Source: Chromera velia (lineage: Eukaryota; Sar; Chromeraceae). From it: a stretch of 49,309 nt of DNA. Below, in pieces: positions 11,624-22,010 of the stretch. Position numbers and translations under genes: made by a program. The notes beneath the pieces were generated by a model. That model was not told the origin of the DNA, made no database searches, and was given only the letters and a program-made list of their open reading frames with translations. Numbering within the stretch: position 1 is the first letter of the stretch; each line of letters begins with the position of its first letter. The DNA is taken from NCBI GenBank assembly GCA_018398765.1, contig JAHBMJ010003871.1, forward strand, positions 1 through 49,309, given 5' to 3'.

Positions 11624-13116
11624 CAGAGACAGAGAGACACAATACAAGAGACCAGAAGCACAAAACAAAGTGCGAGAGGCAGAAAAATCCCAGCTTTCAA
11701 CAAATCACAGAAACTTGACCGCGAGATCATCTTGAAAATGCTTGATAGGAAACCAAGCACGGGAAAGGAGGAGGATCTCCGCGCATGTGCCTGAAGCAAT
11801 CACCCACCCAGATGTCTCTTTCTTACACTTCTTCTTTTTCTCTGCATCGTGCAGACCAAGCTCAAAACTGCCCAAGTAAGTCTGGACAGTCAGATTCGAT
11901 GAGAAAGGGAAAAATAAAGGGAAAAGAATGTCCCCAAGACAACCCGAGTTCTCCAAAGGGTGTCAACAACAAAGAGGCAGACTGACAAGCCGACAACAAA
12001 AAACAGTCGCATCCCCAGACCTTCTCCTTATCCGTCACATTTCACTCTCAGAGAGACGTTTCCTTCTTTTCTGCCTTGTGCATCATTGCAGGACTCACTT
12101 GCAAAGGCTCAGGTCGGTAAATTAAGTTTTTTTTATTCTCTCGGTGCATAAATGTCCAAGGCCAGCTTTACAAAAGTCTGCGCTCAATTGGTCCCCCCCC
12201 GTTCTTTTTCTCCTCGATTGAATCAAAAGCCAACGCCAAAAAGAACTTCACAGATAACAGAGAGATCTGTTGTGAGTCCGAGCGGAGGGGCAATCTGGAA
12301 ACTGCTTGATTATTTTGTTTCACGCTCCACGAGTTTCCCTGAATTCCTTTGCCCTCCATGCAGCAACTGAAGGATGAAGCCGAGGTGGGCAATCTTGTTG
12401 TTTCGTCTTTTCTTTTTTTTCTTTTGGCTGTCTCTGTCCGCTCGGCAACTCTCTCTCGAAATTCAGCCAGAGTCTCTGCATGACCATTTGGGGTTTCTCT
12501 TGCTATAGGATGCAGTGGGGTTGCTCAATATCTCCTGCACGCGCACTGGAGCGAAGAAAGGACCGAAAGTTCAAAATTCAACCCCCTCATTTACGGTCGA
12601 AACTCTCGATCAGTTGCCTCCGTTTGCGAGGCAGTCGATTGATCGATGAGGAGAGAAAGAAAGGTGGCTGACTGTCACCTGAAACACTGCAGCTTTATCC
12701 CTGACCGTGCCTGTCTGCGCTCTTAATTCTTGTGCGCGACACTGAATGCAGAAGACACTGCGGGAATGCGAGGTCAGTCAAGAAGCAGTTGTGGGGTAGA
12801 GGCAGTGGATCATGCAGTCAAGAATCCGTTTGTAGCCCTTGCACGGTGTCGCCACGTACTTTTTTCTGCCATCAAGAACTGGAACCTCATGCTTTCTCTC
12901 CTTCTCTCGGGTGCTTTTCATGCATGTGCCTGCTCCATTTACTGCAGGCTTTGACAAAGGTCAGCATTTTTTCCGGTCATTCAGAGACATGCAAAATACC
13001 TTTCTCTCCCAGCTTACCGCGACCCTTTGCCTCAGCACTACAGAAATGAAGTTGGAGAAGGGGCAGGCTGTACTCTCCCCCCCCCCTCCCCCGCTTTCTG
13101 TGCACATGCGTCTGTC

Positions 13117-13180
<64 letters not shown>

Positions 13181-14247
13181 TGCGTATGTTTGTGTGTGTG
13201 TGTGTGTGTGTGTGCGTATGTATGTGTGTGTGGGTGTGTGTATGTGGGTGTGCAGCTTGAGAAAAAAATATGTGAGAAGGAAGACGACGCCTCGTGCACG
13301 GGGGAAAGCCTGTGGGTGGACGCTGGGAAGACCTACAAAGTCAGCACTGTTTGGTTCTCATAATCAGACGCCTGTAAATTCTCTGACGAGTCTTTTCTCT
13401 CTGCTTCCCCCATTTGTCTTGTCCCTCCTCGATTCGTCCTTGCAGTTTATCCCTTTTCTGCTTCACGATAGTCTTTCGCTCGATCCTGTGTCTGTACTCT
13501 CATCATGCTTTCTTTCATCTCCCTCCGTGTGCGTTTGCAGTTTGCAGCAGAAAAAATGACGGTCAGCGGCAGGCAGTCAGAAGAAGGAACCAGAAAGCTG
13601 ATTCCATTCATCCGACATCCACGATGCGCAGAGCAGATGTACTTAGAGACATTTCAGTTTAGCTTTGAAAAAAAAAGGCAGAATCTGACTGCACATTCAC
13701 ATGTAGACGTCACAATTAAACGATTGGATAACTGAAGGAAACACAGCATCGATCGACGAACCCAATCCACGAGGAGCTACTAGGATCTCACAATGGATGT
13801 AGGTTTCCACCAGATGAGTGAGGCTTTGGAAGGATCGAGAAGAGAGACCGTGAGCCGAGAACGTGAAGACGCAAAACAAGAGGGAACTGGAGAGAGAGAA
13901 GGAAGTTTCTCGAGAGCGAGAACTGGTGATGTCGAGAAGGAGGATTGATCCGAGTTTGAGAAGGTATCATTGTCTCATCCCGATTTCTCTTGTTTTCTTC
14001 TTTCCCTACTGTGTTGTGAGCTGCAGAAAGAGCACAGAGCGGTCAGTCGTCCGACCAATTGATGATTCGAGATGCTCGCCGGTCATTCATGAAGCCCTTG
14101 GATGTCTCGCAAGTGAAGGATGAACAAAGTCTGATTTTAGTGACCAGGTCTTGGCATGGGGTATTCTTCGTGTTGTAGTTGCGTACTGTTTGCTTCTGAT
14201 CCATTTTTCTTCCTGCTTTCAAATTCATGTCCACTCCCTTCGCGTGC

Positions 14248-14283
<36 letters not shown>

Positions 14284-15594
14284 GTGTGTGGGTAGAAATA
14301 TTCCCTGGCTGGCTGACATGCGCGCAGATATACGAATGCCATTTCGTCTGAGAAGAAGATTAGGAGAGCAGAGAAGATGCCCAGACGGCTGGAAGACATG
14401 CAGCCAAGAATGCACATGAGAAGTGGTTCCCGATGAGAGTATCACGCTATAAAATAAACGCAAACACAATTCACCTTTCCCTCCGAGGATCTGTCTAGAG
14501 AATGCGAGTGAGTATTCACTTCTTTCCTTCCCCTTCTGTTCGCTGCTGCGCCTGCCGCGCATGACATCAAACTTCGTCTGAAACATGCAGTGCAAGGTCA
14601 GTTTCAACAGGTAGCATTGCACGGTTTTGAGGTGTCAAGGACTCCGAGGAGGGGGGAGTGAAAGACGCGTCTCGTTGGTCTGAATTGCCGCCAAAAGCTC
14701 TTTCTTTGTTGCCTTCGAGTAGTTAAATAGAAAAAATGTTGCATCTCTCCCCACCCTCGACTGCATGCATGTCTGTCTGCTGATTACGTGTTGTTTCATA
14801 TTTGCCTGCCTGCTGGGTTGAGCCAATGAAGTGACGTGAACCTTTGTGACAACGCGCATATTTGCAGGCGTCGTCACGGGTGCGTGTGTCAGTCCGTTTA
14901 TCGTTGTAGTCTTCTCTTTAGGTACAGTCCGTTTCATTCCCTCTTCTTGACTCGTCCGTTCTTTCTTGATGCCCCTGTCTTAGTAGCCTGACCTTCTCTC
15001 CGATCCACATTTGCACAGAGTTAGGCGGAAAAGTGGTCTTTCACCGTTGGGTGTCGGATCTCTCCCAAGTTGAACATGCAGCTGCGATGCCTTTGCACTT
15101 AATTCTCCTTGACATCGTGCTGTCTATTTGAAGCTTCTATTTTTCGTGTTTGACGGGAAGGCATACAGACATCATTGTGCCCACGCATTTCAGTCCTGAA
15201 TCTTTGACAGAGGGATAATGCCTCTCAGCTCGCCTGGAACCGAAGAGAGAGTGGGTGCGTTCTACTTTCGTCAGTGCTGTGCATATGGGAAGGGTTTGCC
15301 CCCCCCCCTCTTCTTTGTGCGTGCATGCATTCTGTTTGAGCACCGTGCCCTTCTCCTCGCATAATTAATTGCTTCTCCTCATGCATGGTGAAACGTGTCT
15401 GCAGAATCAGGGTGAAGGAGTGGTCAGTGCTGACATAAATGCGAACGCACAGGGAAAGGAGAGGAGGCAAAAATGGCGAACTTAGATTTTTCTGTCCCTA
15501 CGGTTCTTTCGTAATCACCTGCTGACTTTCTCCAAGAATTTGATTTCGGATTCGCCGATGCATCTACTTTCCACTGCACTGAGCTCCACACACA

Positions 15595-15634
<40 letters not shown>

Positions 15635-15889
15635 CACGCCTACCCGCCCGTATTTTCCTCATCTGATCGTTCATTCACTTTGCGCGTTTTCTTTCACGTA
15701 CACTTTTTTCCCCCCTGTGGTGTCGTCTGTATGCGTTTTGTAATTGCAGCAAACAATCAGCAAGGGAGTCCAACAGGTCAGACAGAGAGAGAGAAAGGGA
15801 GTTGGAGAATGAGATGGCTCGCGCAAATTGCTGTACGCACACACACAGACACACACACATACATATACACACACACATATATGTGTATG

Positions 15890-15934
<45 letters not shown>

Positions 15935-18236
15935 CACCACACAGACAGGAGCGGGGGGGCGAAAGAGAAAGTTACGGCTCGGTGTAGGCCTGCATGTGTT
16001 CACGAGAAAGTAAGTGCATTCGATTGTCTGTCCAATAGACTGAATGGTCGTCAAAAGATGCTTTTTGCGTACCATGAAATGCTCTCACCTGTATGTTTGG
16101 ATGCACCCACGCAGCTTCTTTACTGCGGGACAAGGTATAAGGGGTACACGACGAAGAGCAAAGGGTCAATAGTCAGCCAGCTGCTCGACGCTGCTTCTGA
16201 TTCGAAGTTCGCGATTTCGTCAGTCCGAATATTTTTGAGGATAGACATTGGGACTCTTTTTGGTCCATTTTTGGTTGTGATAAGCATCGTCACTGCGAGT
16301 TTATCTTTCTGGCCTGATAATTAACCGTTTGATCGTCTCTTGTGTATTTTCAGAGGACTCAAATAAAAAATCAAAAACAAACGTTGAACAATTTGATCCC
16401 TGCCCGTCAGTCAGATGGAAGTTTCGGGAAGAAATCTTGGAAAAGAGGGTGCGCGTTCGTTTGATCTGTGTCCTGGGGGCTGGCTGGCTTATTCATTCAA
16501 AATCCAATGCATGCAACACACGGACTGTCATGACGGAATGCGAAACTTCTGCATCATTTCTAGACACCCTATGCAGGCGTCGTCCAACTGCAAACGCATT
16601 TTGTGGCCTTTTCCCCCAACAAACCGATACTCTCTGTGACTAAAGTGCACTTTTTTCATTTGAGAATCATGCGAATGCACTCGGCAATCTTCAGCCGCAC
16701 TTTCTCTTTCTCATGCACGGATCTCTTCCAAGACCTTCGACTCCCCCCTTAGTCGGGTGTGCCCGGCCGCCTCTCTCCATACGCACTCACTGATTCAGTT
16801 TGTAAAGACCTCGCGCACTCAAATTCATGTTCCATATACATCCCGTGAGACGAGATGCGCTCAGCTCGAGGTGCAAAACTGTCGACATAGAAAGATTTGT
16901 TGTGTGAATAAACGTTGATGGCATTGATCCACCAGAACTGCAAGTCATCCACAAGAGAGTGCTATGCTATACCAGCCTTCCCCCGCACAGTAGCCTCCTC
17001 TGTTGACCTTCCCTGATCTCCTCTCTGCCCCCTTCCTTCCCTTCAGGTTTGCTCTTCCCGCGGTTGATGCTCCCCGAGAGTGGAATAAGAAAAATTGCAA
17101 AACGGAGTCCAAGACACAGAGAGACAAACGCGAGTGGACGAAGTACCTGAGCTTGTTCCTGGCACTTGAAAAGTAAGTGCATGGGGGGGTTGACTGTGGG
17201 CGATAGCAAGTTCTCGTAACGAGTGAATCGTAGAATTGAAGTCAGTGAGGCAGTGAGTTACTGATTGAGTGGTTGAGCAGTGAGAAGGAGATGTCCTTTA
17301 ATCATTCACTCCCGAGGCCGTGCGGACGTTTCCTCTTCTTCGTAGAGTGCATGTCTGTTCCCTCTTCGAGAAAACATGCGGCCGAAGAGAAGACCATCTC
17401 GTTGGCTTTCTTGTGGAAAGCACCTCCCTTTGCTGATGCATGAATCCATCAGCCTCATTCATTGAAGGCAGGAAAATATGAGTGGAGTTTCATGTACGGT
17501 CAACCGTCATGTATCAACGGGCGACTGGAATCTCTCCCCAGCTTCTTCGTTTAGTTTTTATCCGCCAGTGAGTGCATATAATTAATCGGGTCATTAACTG
17601 CCCGCCATCTGAAAGTCAAGCTCCCTTTCCCCCCCCATTTATTGCTGTTGTATGAGTCACGCACAGCACAGACAAGATCAAGGTCACTTCATTAAGACAA
17701 GATGAAGGAATTTTCCTGAAGGAATCTTCAATGAACTTCATTGCCCGTCCGACTTTTTTTGTACTCAAATCTACGCGCTTGAACGTACAGAAACGAATAG
17801 ATTTCTCACGTATTGATGCATCATGCTTCTTGATTCCCTTGGCAGATTGACCTTCGACGCACCTGACCAGGACAAGCTGGACGAGTTCTGCAGCGCCAAA
17901 TACTCGAAGGCCTTGGACGAATGCGGGGGTGGAGGCCCCGTGAAACTGGTTGAAATGGCCTATGCAGAGAACGAGGGGGAGAGATGGAATGTTGATGAGG
18001 CGAAAAAGAAGGTTGACCTCTACTATGCTTCTTTGATGACACCCGAGGGTAAGAAGACGACGGCTGAGAACAACATCAACCAGGAAGAAAACCCCTTCTG
18101 TCGAGCTTACCCGACAGTAGCAACTACCGGGCAGGAATCCAACAAGGCTTGCAACGTAGCCAAGAGCAGGCTCGACAACAAGAGCTGGGAAAAAAGGTTC
18201 AAAACAGTATACGAAGGCACAAAGAACAAGAAGTAG
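4372..18236 (+). CDS. Gene B: secreted coiled-coil protein assembled from phase-0 micro-exons
   Basis: Model: 33 exons, 2424 nt, 807 residues. Exons: 4372-5316, 5551-5637, 5977-5997, 6265-6288, 6618-6629, 7043-7129, 7666-7686, 8066-8092, 8501-8572, 8903-8923, 9273-9296, 9631-9642, 10054-10128, 10581-10601, 10859-10870, 11212-11232, 11559-11579, 11855-11875, 12092-12112, 12364-12384, 12752-12772, 12948-12959, 13256-13339, 13541-13561, 14027-14041, 14328-14345, 14591-14596, 15405-15422, 15750-15776, 16356-16448, 16577-16602, 17047-17172, 17846-18236. Only the last two introns are phase 2; all others are phase 0. The protein has a signal peptide (about residues 1-22), the framework shared with gene A, a Cys-spaced coiled coil, repeated DPR modules, heptad exons and a Cys-containing C-terminal domain. 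The function is unknown and no family was recognised. Least certain are the exons between 14.0 and 16.4 kb. Confidence 0.72.
5551..6629 (+). repeat. Gene B exon cassette 1
   Basis: Four phase-0 exons. 5551-5637 (29 residues) contains [10 protein letters not shown] and ends CWK. 5977-5997 encodes EAFERAK. 6265-6288 encodes GELEKIAK. 6618-6629 encodes TPCK. The order is DPR exon, heptad exon, second helical exon, Cys tetrapeptide exon. Acceptors are TGCAG and the donors are GTCAGG, GTTGGT, GTCGGA and GTCCGA; the GTTGGT donor is weak. Confidence 0.7.
7043..8092 (+). repeat. Gene B exon cassette 2
   Basis: 7043-7129 encodes 29 residues, exactly the length of the first exon of cassette 1, with [14 protein letters not shown] and the end KWK. 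7666-7686 encodes DAFKRLT and 8066-8092 encodes KEFDEALSS with donor GTCAGT. I found no convincing Cys tetrapeptide exon before the next cassette. The intron after 8092 begins with GTCAG and runs into a (TGCC)n array. Confidence 0.75.
8501..9642 (+). repeat. Gene B exon cassette 3
   Basis: 8501-8572 encodes 24 residues with [11 protein letters not shown]. 8903-8923 encodes EAYDRLK, 9273-9296 encodes KAYERLAE and 9631-9642 encodes ESCD. Every donor is GTCAG and every acceptor is GCAG, so this is the cleanest cassette. KAYERLAE and EAYDRLK are visibly related to each other. Confidence 0.8.
10054..10870 (+). repeat. Gene B exon cassette 4 (lacks the third exon)
   Basis: 10054-10128 encodes 25 residues with [12 protein letters not shown], the closest match to the intronless module in exon 1. 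10581-10601 encodes EAMRALK with a canonical GTAAGT donor, and 10859-10870 encodes EYCM. No counterpart of the second helical exon was found between 10602 and 10858. Confidence 0.75.
10818..10932 (+). repeat. Duplicated 3' splice-site segment in gene B
   Basis: A segment of about 41 bp beginning TTCTCTGCCAACTTG and ending GCATACAG at 10858 is repeated, with one base changed (GCATGCAG), ending at 10932. The first copy leads into EYCM with donor GTAAAG. The second leads into GTTGAGTCTTGC, which resembles the ESCD exon but has no clear donor. Confidence 0.8.
11212..12772 (+). other. Gene B run of six 21-nt heptad exons
   Basis: Six consecutive exons of exactly 21 nt, each in phase 0 with a (T/C)GCAG-type acceptor: 11212 QALRDIY, 11559 DEHKKNK, 11855 TKLKTAQ, 12092 DSLAKAQ, 12364 QLKDEAE, 12752 KTLRECE. 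Introns are about 215-370 nt. Joined, they read as an uninterrupted charged helix with hydrophobic or small residues at recurring positions, as in a coiled coil. One exon corresponds to one heptad. Confidence 0.75.
13117..13255 (+). repeat. (GT)n tract ending at a splice acceptor
   Basis: A GT microsatellite interrupted by (CGTG)n runs to within a few bases of TGCAG at 13251-13255, the acceptor of the 28-residue exon. It occupies the place of a polypyrimidine tract. Confidence 0.85.
15590..15934. repeat. (CA)n and (TA)n microsatellites in gene B introns
   Basis: A (CA)n tract lies at about 15590-15628 and a compound (CA)n/(TA)n tract at about 15836-15934, on either side of the QTISKGVQQ exon. 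Other simple tracts in gene B introns are (GA)n at 11583-11621, (CT)n at 14251-14280 and (TGCC)n at 8102-8139. Confidence 0.9.
16577..18236 (+). other. Gene B last three exons (Cys-containing C-terminal domain)
   Basis: 16577-16602 (26 nt) ends in TT; 17047-17172 begins with G, making Leu, and ends in AA; 17846-18236 begins with A, making Lys, and reads to TAG at 18236. The three lengths sum to 543 nt, so frame holds across two phase-2 introns. The last exon encodes about 130 residues, rich in Lys and Glu, with five cysteines (in [21 protein letters not shown] and KACNV). There is no transmembrane segment or GPI-like tail, so the mature product is probably soluble and secreted. Confidence 0.8.
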
Positions 18237-18879
18237 AGCACCTGCATGGGGGAATCTTGCAGCTCGAGATCGTTTTAAATGATCAAACAACACTCAGAAA
18301 GACCAACATCTCGGAATGCAGACTAACTTTGCATAATCTACACCTCTCACTCTGCTTCTGCGAGTGAATGAACCTCTGTAGACGTTCAAGTAGAAAGATG
18401 TAAAAAAAAAGTGAGCGAATTACGTTGAAAAGCATTTAAGCCAGATACTGTAGCATGATTTCAGTCTAATACACTCTAACTTTAAAATAAGACTCTTGAT
18501 GATTAAACAATACAAGGAAAGAAATGTGTTTTTCTTGTTTATAACTCCAACTAGAACTCTAAGAATCTTAATTTCAAATGATGACAAACAATTAGAAATA
18601 GAAACTTAAAGTGCTTGGAGCTCGAGTTTGATTTGAATGACAGATTTAAAAGATTAAAAGCCTGAATTATTATTTTGTATATACAGTTTTGGATTCACTT
18701 TCAAAAACATTCGATTAAGATGATACTGATAATGATGAGAAGGTGTACTAAAACCGGTATAGCCATTGTATACTAATAGCGAAGAGCACTAAGAAGAGCA
18801 GTCTATGTTCATGCAAAAAACATACAAAAACATCTCACTCATACCTTAGATGATACCTAAGCCTAGACCTAGGTTTAGA
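18237..18879. other. AT-rich 3' flank of gene B
   Basis: No credible gene. The sequence is markedly more AT-rich than the coding region and presumably contains the 3' UTR of gene B, but no clear polyadenylation signal can be assigned. Confidence 0.5.
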
Positions 18880-19265
18880 CCTACCACCTGTGGAAAAATT
18901 ATTTCACCCTTCTTGCTAGCCCTAACTCTTCAACTACTTATGATATAAAGCTGATATTCAAAGAAAATTTTACAATAACTAGAAACTATTTTTTCATGAT
19001 ATACAGATAGTTTTGGGATAATTCAATAATGCTATATCAAAGATTATATTTTTCAAAAAAGTTGGAAAAAAATTGAATTTCAAAACTCACATATTTTTTA
19101 TAGTTTTTTACCTTTATAGTCTACTGACTCTATGAATTTTAAAAATTAAGGATTTTAGACCCCGCACTCTGCAACTAAGTAGATAACATTTTTGGGGACT
19201 AAATTTAGAACATGCTAGAATTTTTGGCGATTTTTTTCATCAACAATTTTTCCACAGGCGGTAAG
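18880..19265. mobile_element. MITE-like element with terminal inverted repeats
   Basis: The left end at 18880-18903 (CTACCACCTGTGGAAAAATT then ATT) is matched in inverted orientation at 19243-19265 (AATTTTTCCACAGGCGGTAA), about 20 bp with one or two mismatches. The roughly 340 bp between them is very AT-rich and non-coding. Size and structure fit a non-autonomous inverted-repeat element. I could not identify a clean target-site duplication. Confidence 0.6.
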
Positions 19266-19780
19266 CCTAGAGGCTAGATCATAGCATTGAAAAGCTAGAG
19301 AAACACTTGCACTGGCAGAGAAGCGCTTTTTTTAGTTATTTCTTCATTCATCTGGTAATCTTTTTATCGATTGATTTTTTAGAATGGAAATTGTAACTTT
19401 TGATGTTGCAATACATTTTCACTCCCCCGGAATGACTTAGCTATATCGGTTATTGGTTCTTCACCTGTTTATCTATTATCACTATATATACTAATATATA
19501 TATTGTCACGAGCTAGTCGAGACATAGGCGCTAGACACAGAGTACAATCAAGCTAGAGAGCTAGAGTCCTAGAGGTTCTGTCTTACGCTGATTGATTTCA
19601 GAAGGCATAAAGGGTTTACAAGTTCAGATACGCAAGATATCGAAAACTCCAGATTCCAAGTCTATCTCCGTACTCCATTCACCATTTTAATCCTACCAAC
19701 TTCAACGACTCAGCTTCTAGCTTCATACTAGTTCCATGTAGACTGATTTCATGTGACAGGACAGACTGAAGCTACAGGAC

Positions 19781-20410
19781 ACCTATCGATGGAGGGCTGT
19801 GCCTGCCCATTGTCGTGCTTCGGTGCCTTGAAGTTATTTGTGTGTTCTTTTAGGACCTGCACCCAGGCGCAAAACGCATGAAGACCTTGAAGCAAAGCTT
19901 ATACATTCGCAGCTCTTCATAGACTGAAGGAACAAACATAATTCTAAGAACACAGAAATAAAATGCGCGGAAACTGAACGTCACTGGAACAGCTTGAAGC
20001 TGCATTCAGTCTGATGCAAAAAAGAAGAAAAATGATTGTCATTCGAGCAAAGAGCTTCCAAGTTCTAACCGAATACAGCTGCAGACCCAAACAATCAACC
20101 GGCAATGAAGTACAAACAAACACATGCTCCTTTTGGTATGGACTGAGAGGCTTTCAATGCATCGGTGTTTGACTTCATGCGACTGCAGTGACAGCCGAGG
20201 CTTTGTTACTTCACTCTTACATATTAAGTCATCGACTCTTCGATCACCGACCCACCTTCTTCGATTCGGCCGGCCCTGAGGAACTCGCTTGGGCAGTCCT
20301 GCATGCAACCGATGCATCACATACTAAAGAACAGAAGCCATGCAGCAGTGAACAGGTACAGTACACAGACAGAGAAGAGCGTGCAAGGAAGAAGAAAGAC
20401 AGAGCCAGAG
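19781..20410. repeat. Direct duplication, copy 1
   Basis: About 630 bp beginning ACCTATCGATGGAGGGCTG is repeated about 1.09 kb downstream with high identity. Each copy contains an exon-like open stretch that starts after CTGCAG (20188 in this copy) and reads LLLHSYILSHRLFDHRPTFF, then GPEELAWAVLHATDASH, ending in EQ before GTACAG. I do not recognise the peptide. Confidence 0.8.
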
Positions 20411-20867
20411 GGTTCCCGCTTCACATGGCCCTTACAAATCCCCAAGGCGATGCGTCCAACACACGTATCGGGGGCCGTGGCTGCCTTGTTACCATCAGCG
20501 CTCAGCCAAAGATTGACTGATCGCTCGGTCGATCGGCACCTCCAAGTGACTGCTTGATTCACTCTTCTCTTCGCCAACTGAATCACAAAGGAAAGACCAA
20601 CCCATCGGAAACAAACATGCTTGTGGATTGCTCTAGCGTTACGCAGCGGCTTCAAGCTCAAGGGGACCGCAAACAGCAAGCCTATGTCATAGACACCAAG
20701 CATGCATTCGCTGATACCATGTGAGGCAGTTACTAAAAGCGAAAATAACTCAACTCGCACTCGCCGACCAACAAGACCTCCGTAGTGGGCAACCTGAACC
20801 CTCAGGCTGTTTGTCTGTCTGTCTGCAACTCCTGCACGTGAAAAGCCTTACTCAGTGGGTCATTGAC

Positions 20868-21489
20868 CCACCTGTCGATAGAGGGCTGTGCCTGCCCATT
20901 GTTGTGTTGCGGTGCCTTCTTTGTGTGTTCTTTTAGAACCTGCACCAAGGCGCAAAACGCATGAAGACGTTGAAGCAAAGCTCATACATTCGCAGCTCTT
21001 CATAGACTAAAGGAACAAACATAATTCTAAGAACACAGAAATAAAATGCGCAGAAACTGAACGTCACTGGAACAGCTTGAAGCTGCATTCAGTCTGATGT
21101 AAAAAAGAAGAAAAATGATTGTCATTCGAGCAAAGAGCTTCCAAGTTCCAACCAAATACAGCTGCAGACCCAAACAATCAACCGGCAATGAAGTGCAAAC
21201 AAAAACATGCTCCTTTTGGTATAGACTGAGAGGCTTTTAATGCATCGGTGTTTGACTTCATGCGACTGCAGTGACAGCCGAGGCTTTGTTACTTCACTCT
21301 TACATAAGTCATCGACTCTTCGATCACCGACCCACCTTCTTCGATTTGGCCGGCCCTGAGGAACTCACTTGGGCAGTCCTGCATGCAACCGATGCATCAC
21401 ATGTCAAAGAACAGAAGCCATGCAGCAGTGAACAGGTACAGTACACAGACAGAGAAGAGCGTGCAAAGAAGAAGAAAGACAGACCAGAA
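20868..21489. repeat. Direct duplication, copy 2
   Basis: Second copy of the 19781-20410 unit. Relative to copy 1 the exon-like frame has a 3-bp deletion (YILSHRL becomes YISHRL) and a few substitutions (Ser to Leu, Ala to Thr, Thr to Val), so the frame stays open in both copies. The 20411-20867 spacer holds a short open frame from ATG 20617 to TGA near 20723, of unknown significance. Confidence 0.8.
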
Positions 21490-22010
21490 AGTCTATAAAA
21501 GTCTATGGCTCTTTCTTGGATTGGTGGAGACACACACACACACACACACAGAGACAGACAGACAGACAAACAGACCATATGTTTCTCCTTCTCCCTTCTT
21601 TTCTTCATGTATACAGCAGACAATTTGTTCTTCTTTTTTCTTTCTTTCTTCTTTTTGTTTCACACATCAAGACAGACAGGCGCGAACACAGGATGTAAAT
21701 CGGAAGAAAGGCGGATGATGGAAGGAAGACAGCGGGAAAAGGGGGTTAGAGGAAAAAATGAAATACAAAGAGGGAGAGAGAGAGAGAGAGAGGAGAAAGA
21801 AAGAGAGAGAAGAATCCTAGAAGAAACAAAATGAAGAAAGAATTACTTTGACCTGAAGCTCATGCACCGTCAAAGTCGGTGAAAGAAGAATAAGGTCGAA
21901 AGTCTATCGGTCCATCCATCTCTCTATCTATCTATCTATCTATCTATGTACCTATCTATCTATGTACCTATCTATCTGTCTATGTATCTATCTGTCCTTC
22001 TGTCTGCCTG
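21490..22010. repeat. Simple-sequence-rich spacer downstream of gene C
   Basis: Contains (CA)n and (GACA)n at 21530-21572, (GA)n at 21772-21812 and (TCTA)n/(CTAT)n at 21915-22000. No gene seen. The (GAAT)n tract at 22165-22217 lies inside the last intron of gene C. Confidence 0.8.

Larger units (their letters stand above)
12948..16448 (+). other. Gene B micro-exons of the C-terminal half
   Basis: Candidates in frame: 12948 ALTK (12 nt), 13256-13339 (28 residues, containing [15 protein letters not shown]), 13541 FAAEKMT, 14027 KEHRA, 14328 IYECHF, 14591 CK (6 nt), 15405 NQGEGV, 15750 QTISKGVQQ and 16356-16448 (31 residues with [16 protein letters not shown]). Most have TGCAG acceptors and GTCAG donors and all are phase 0. 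The 16356 exon requires acceptor GAG rather than CAG two bases upstream. Because exons this short can arise by chance, this stretch is the weakest part of the model. Confidence 0.5.

Noticed and set aside
12839..13363. Cys/Val-rich ORFs across the GT microsatellite
   Set aside because: Artefacts of (GT)n translation; the real exon here is 13256-13339 in another register.
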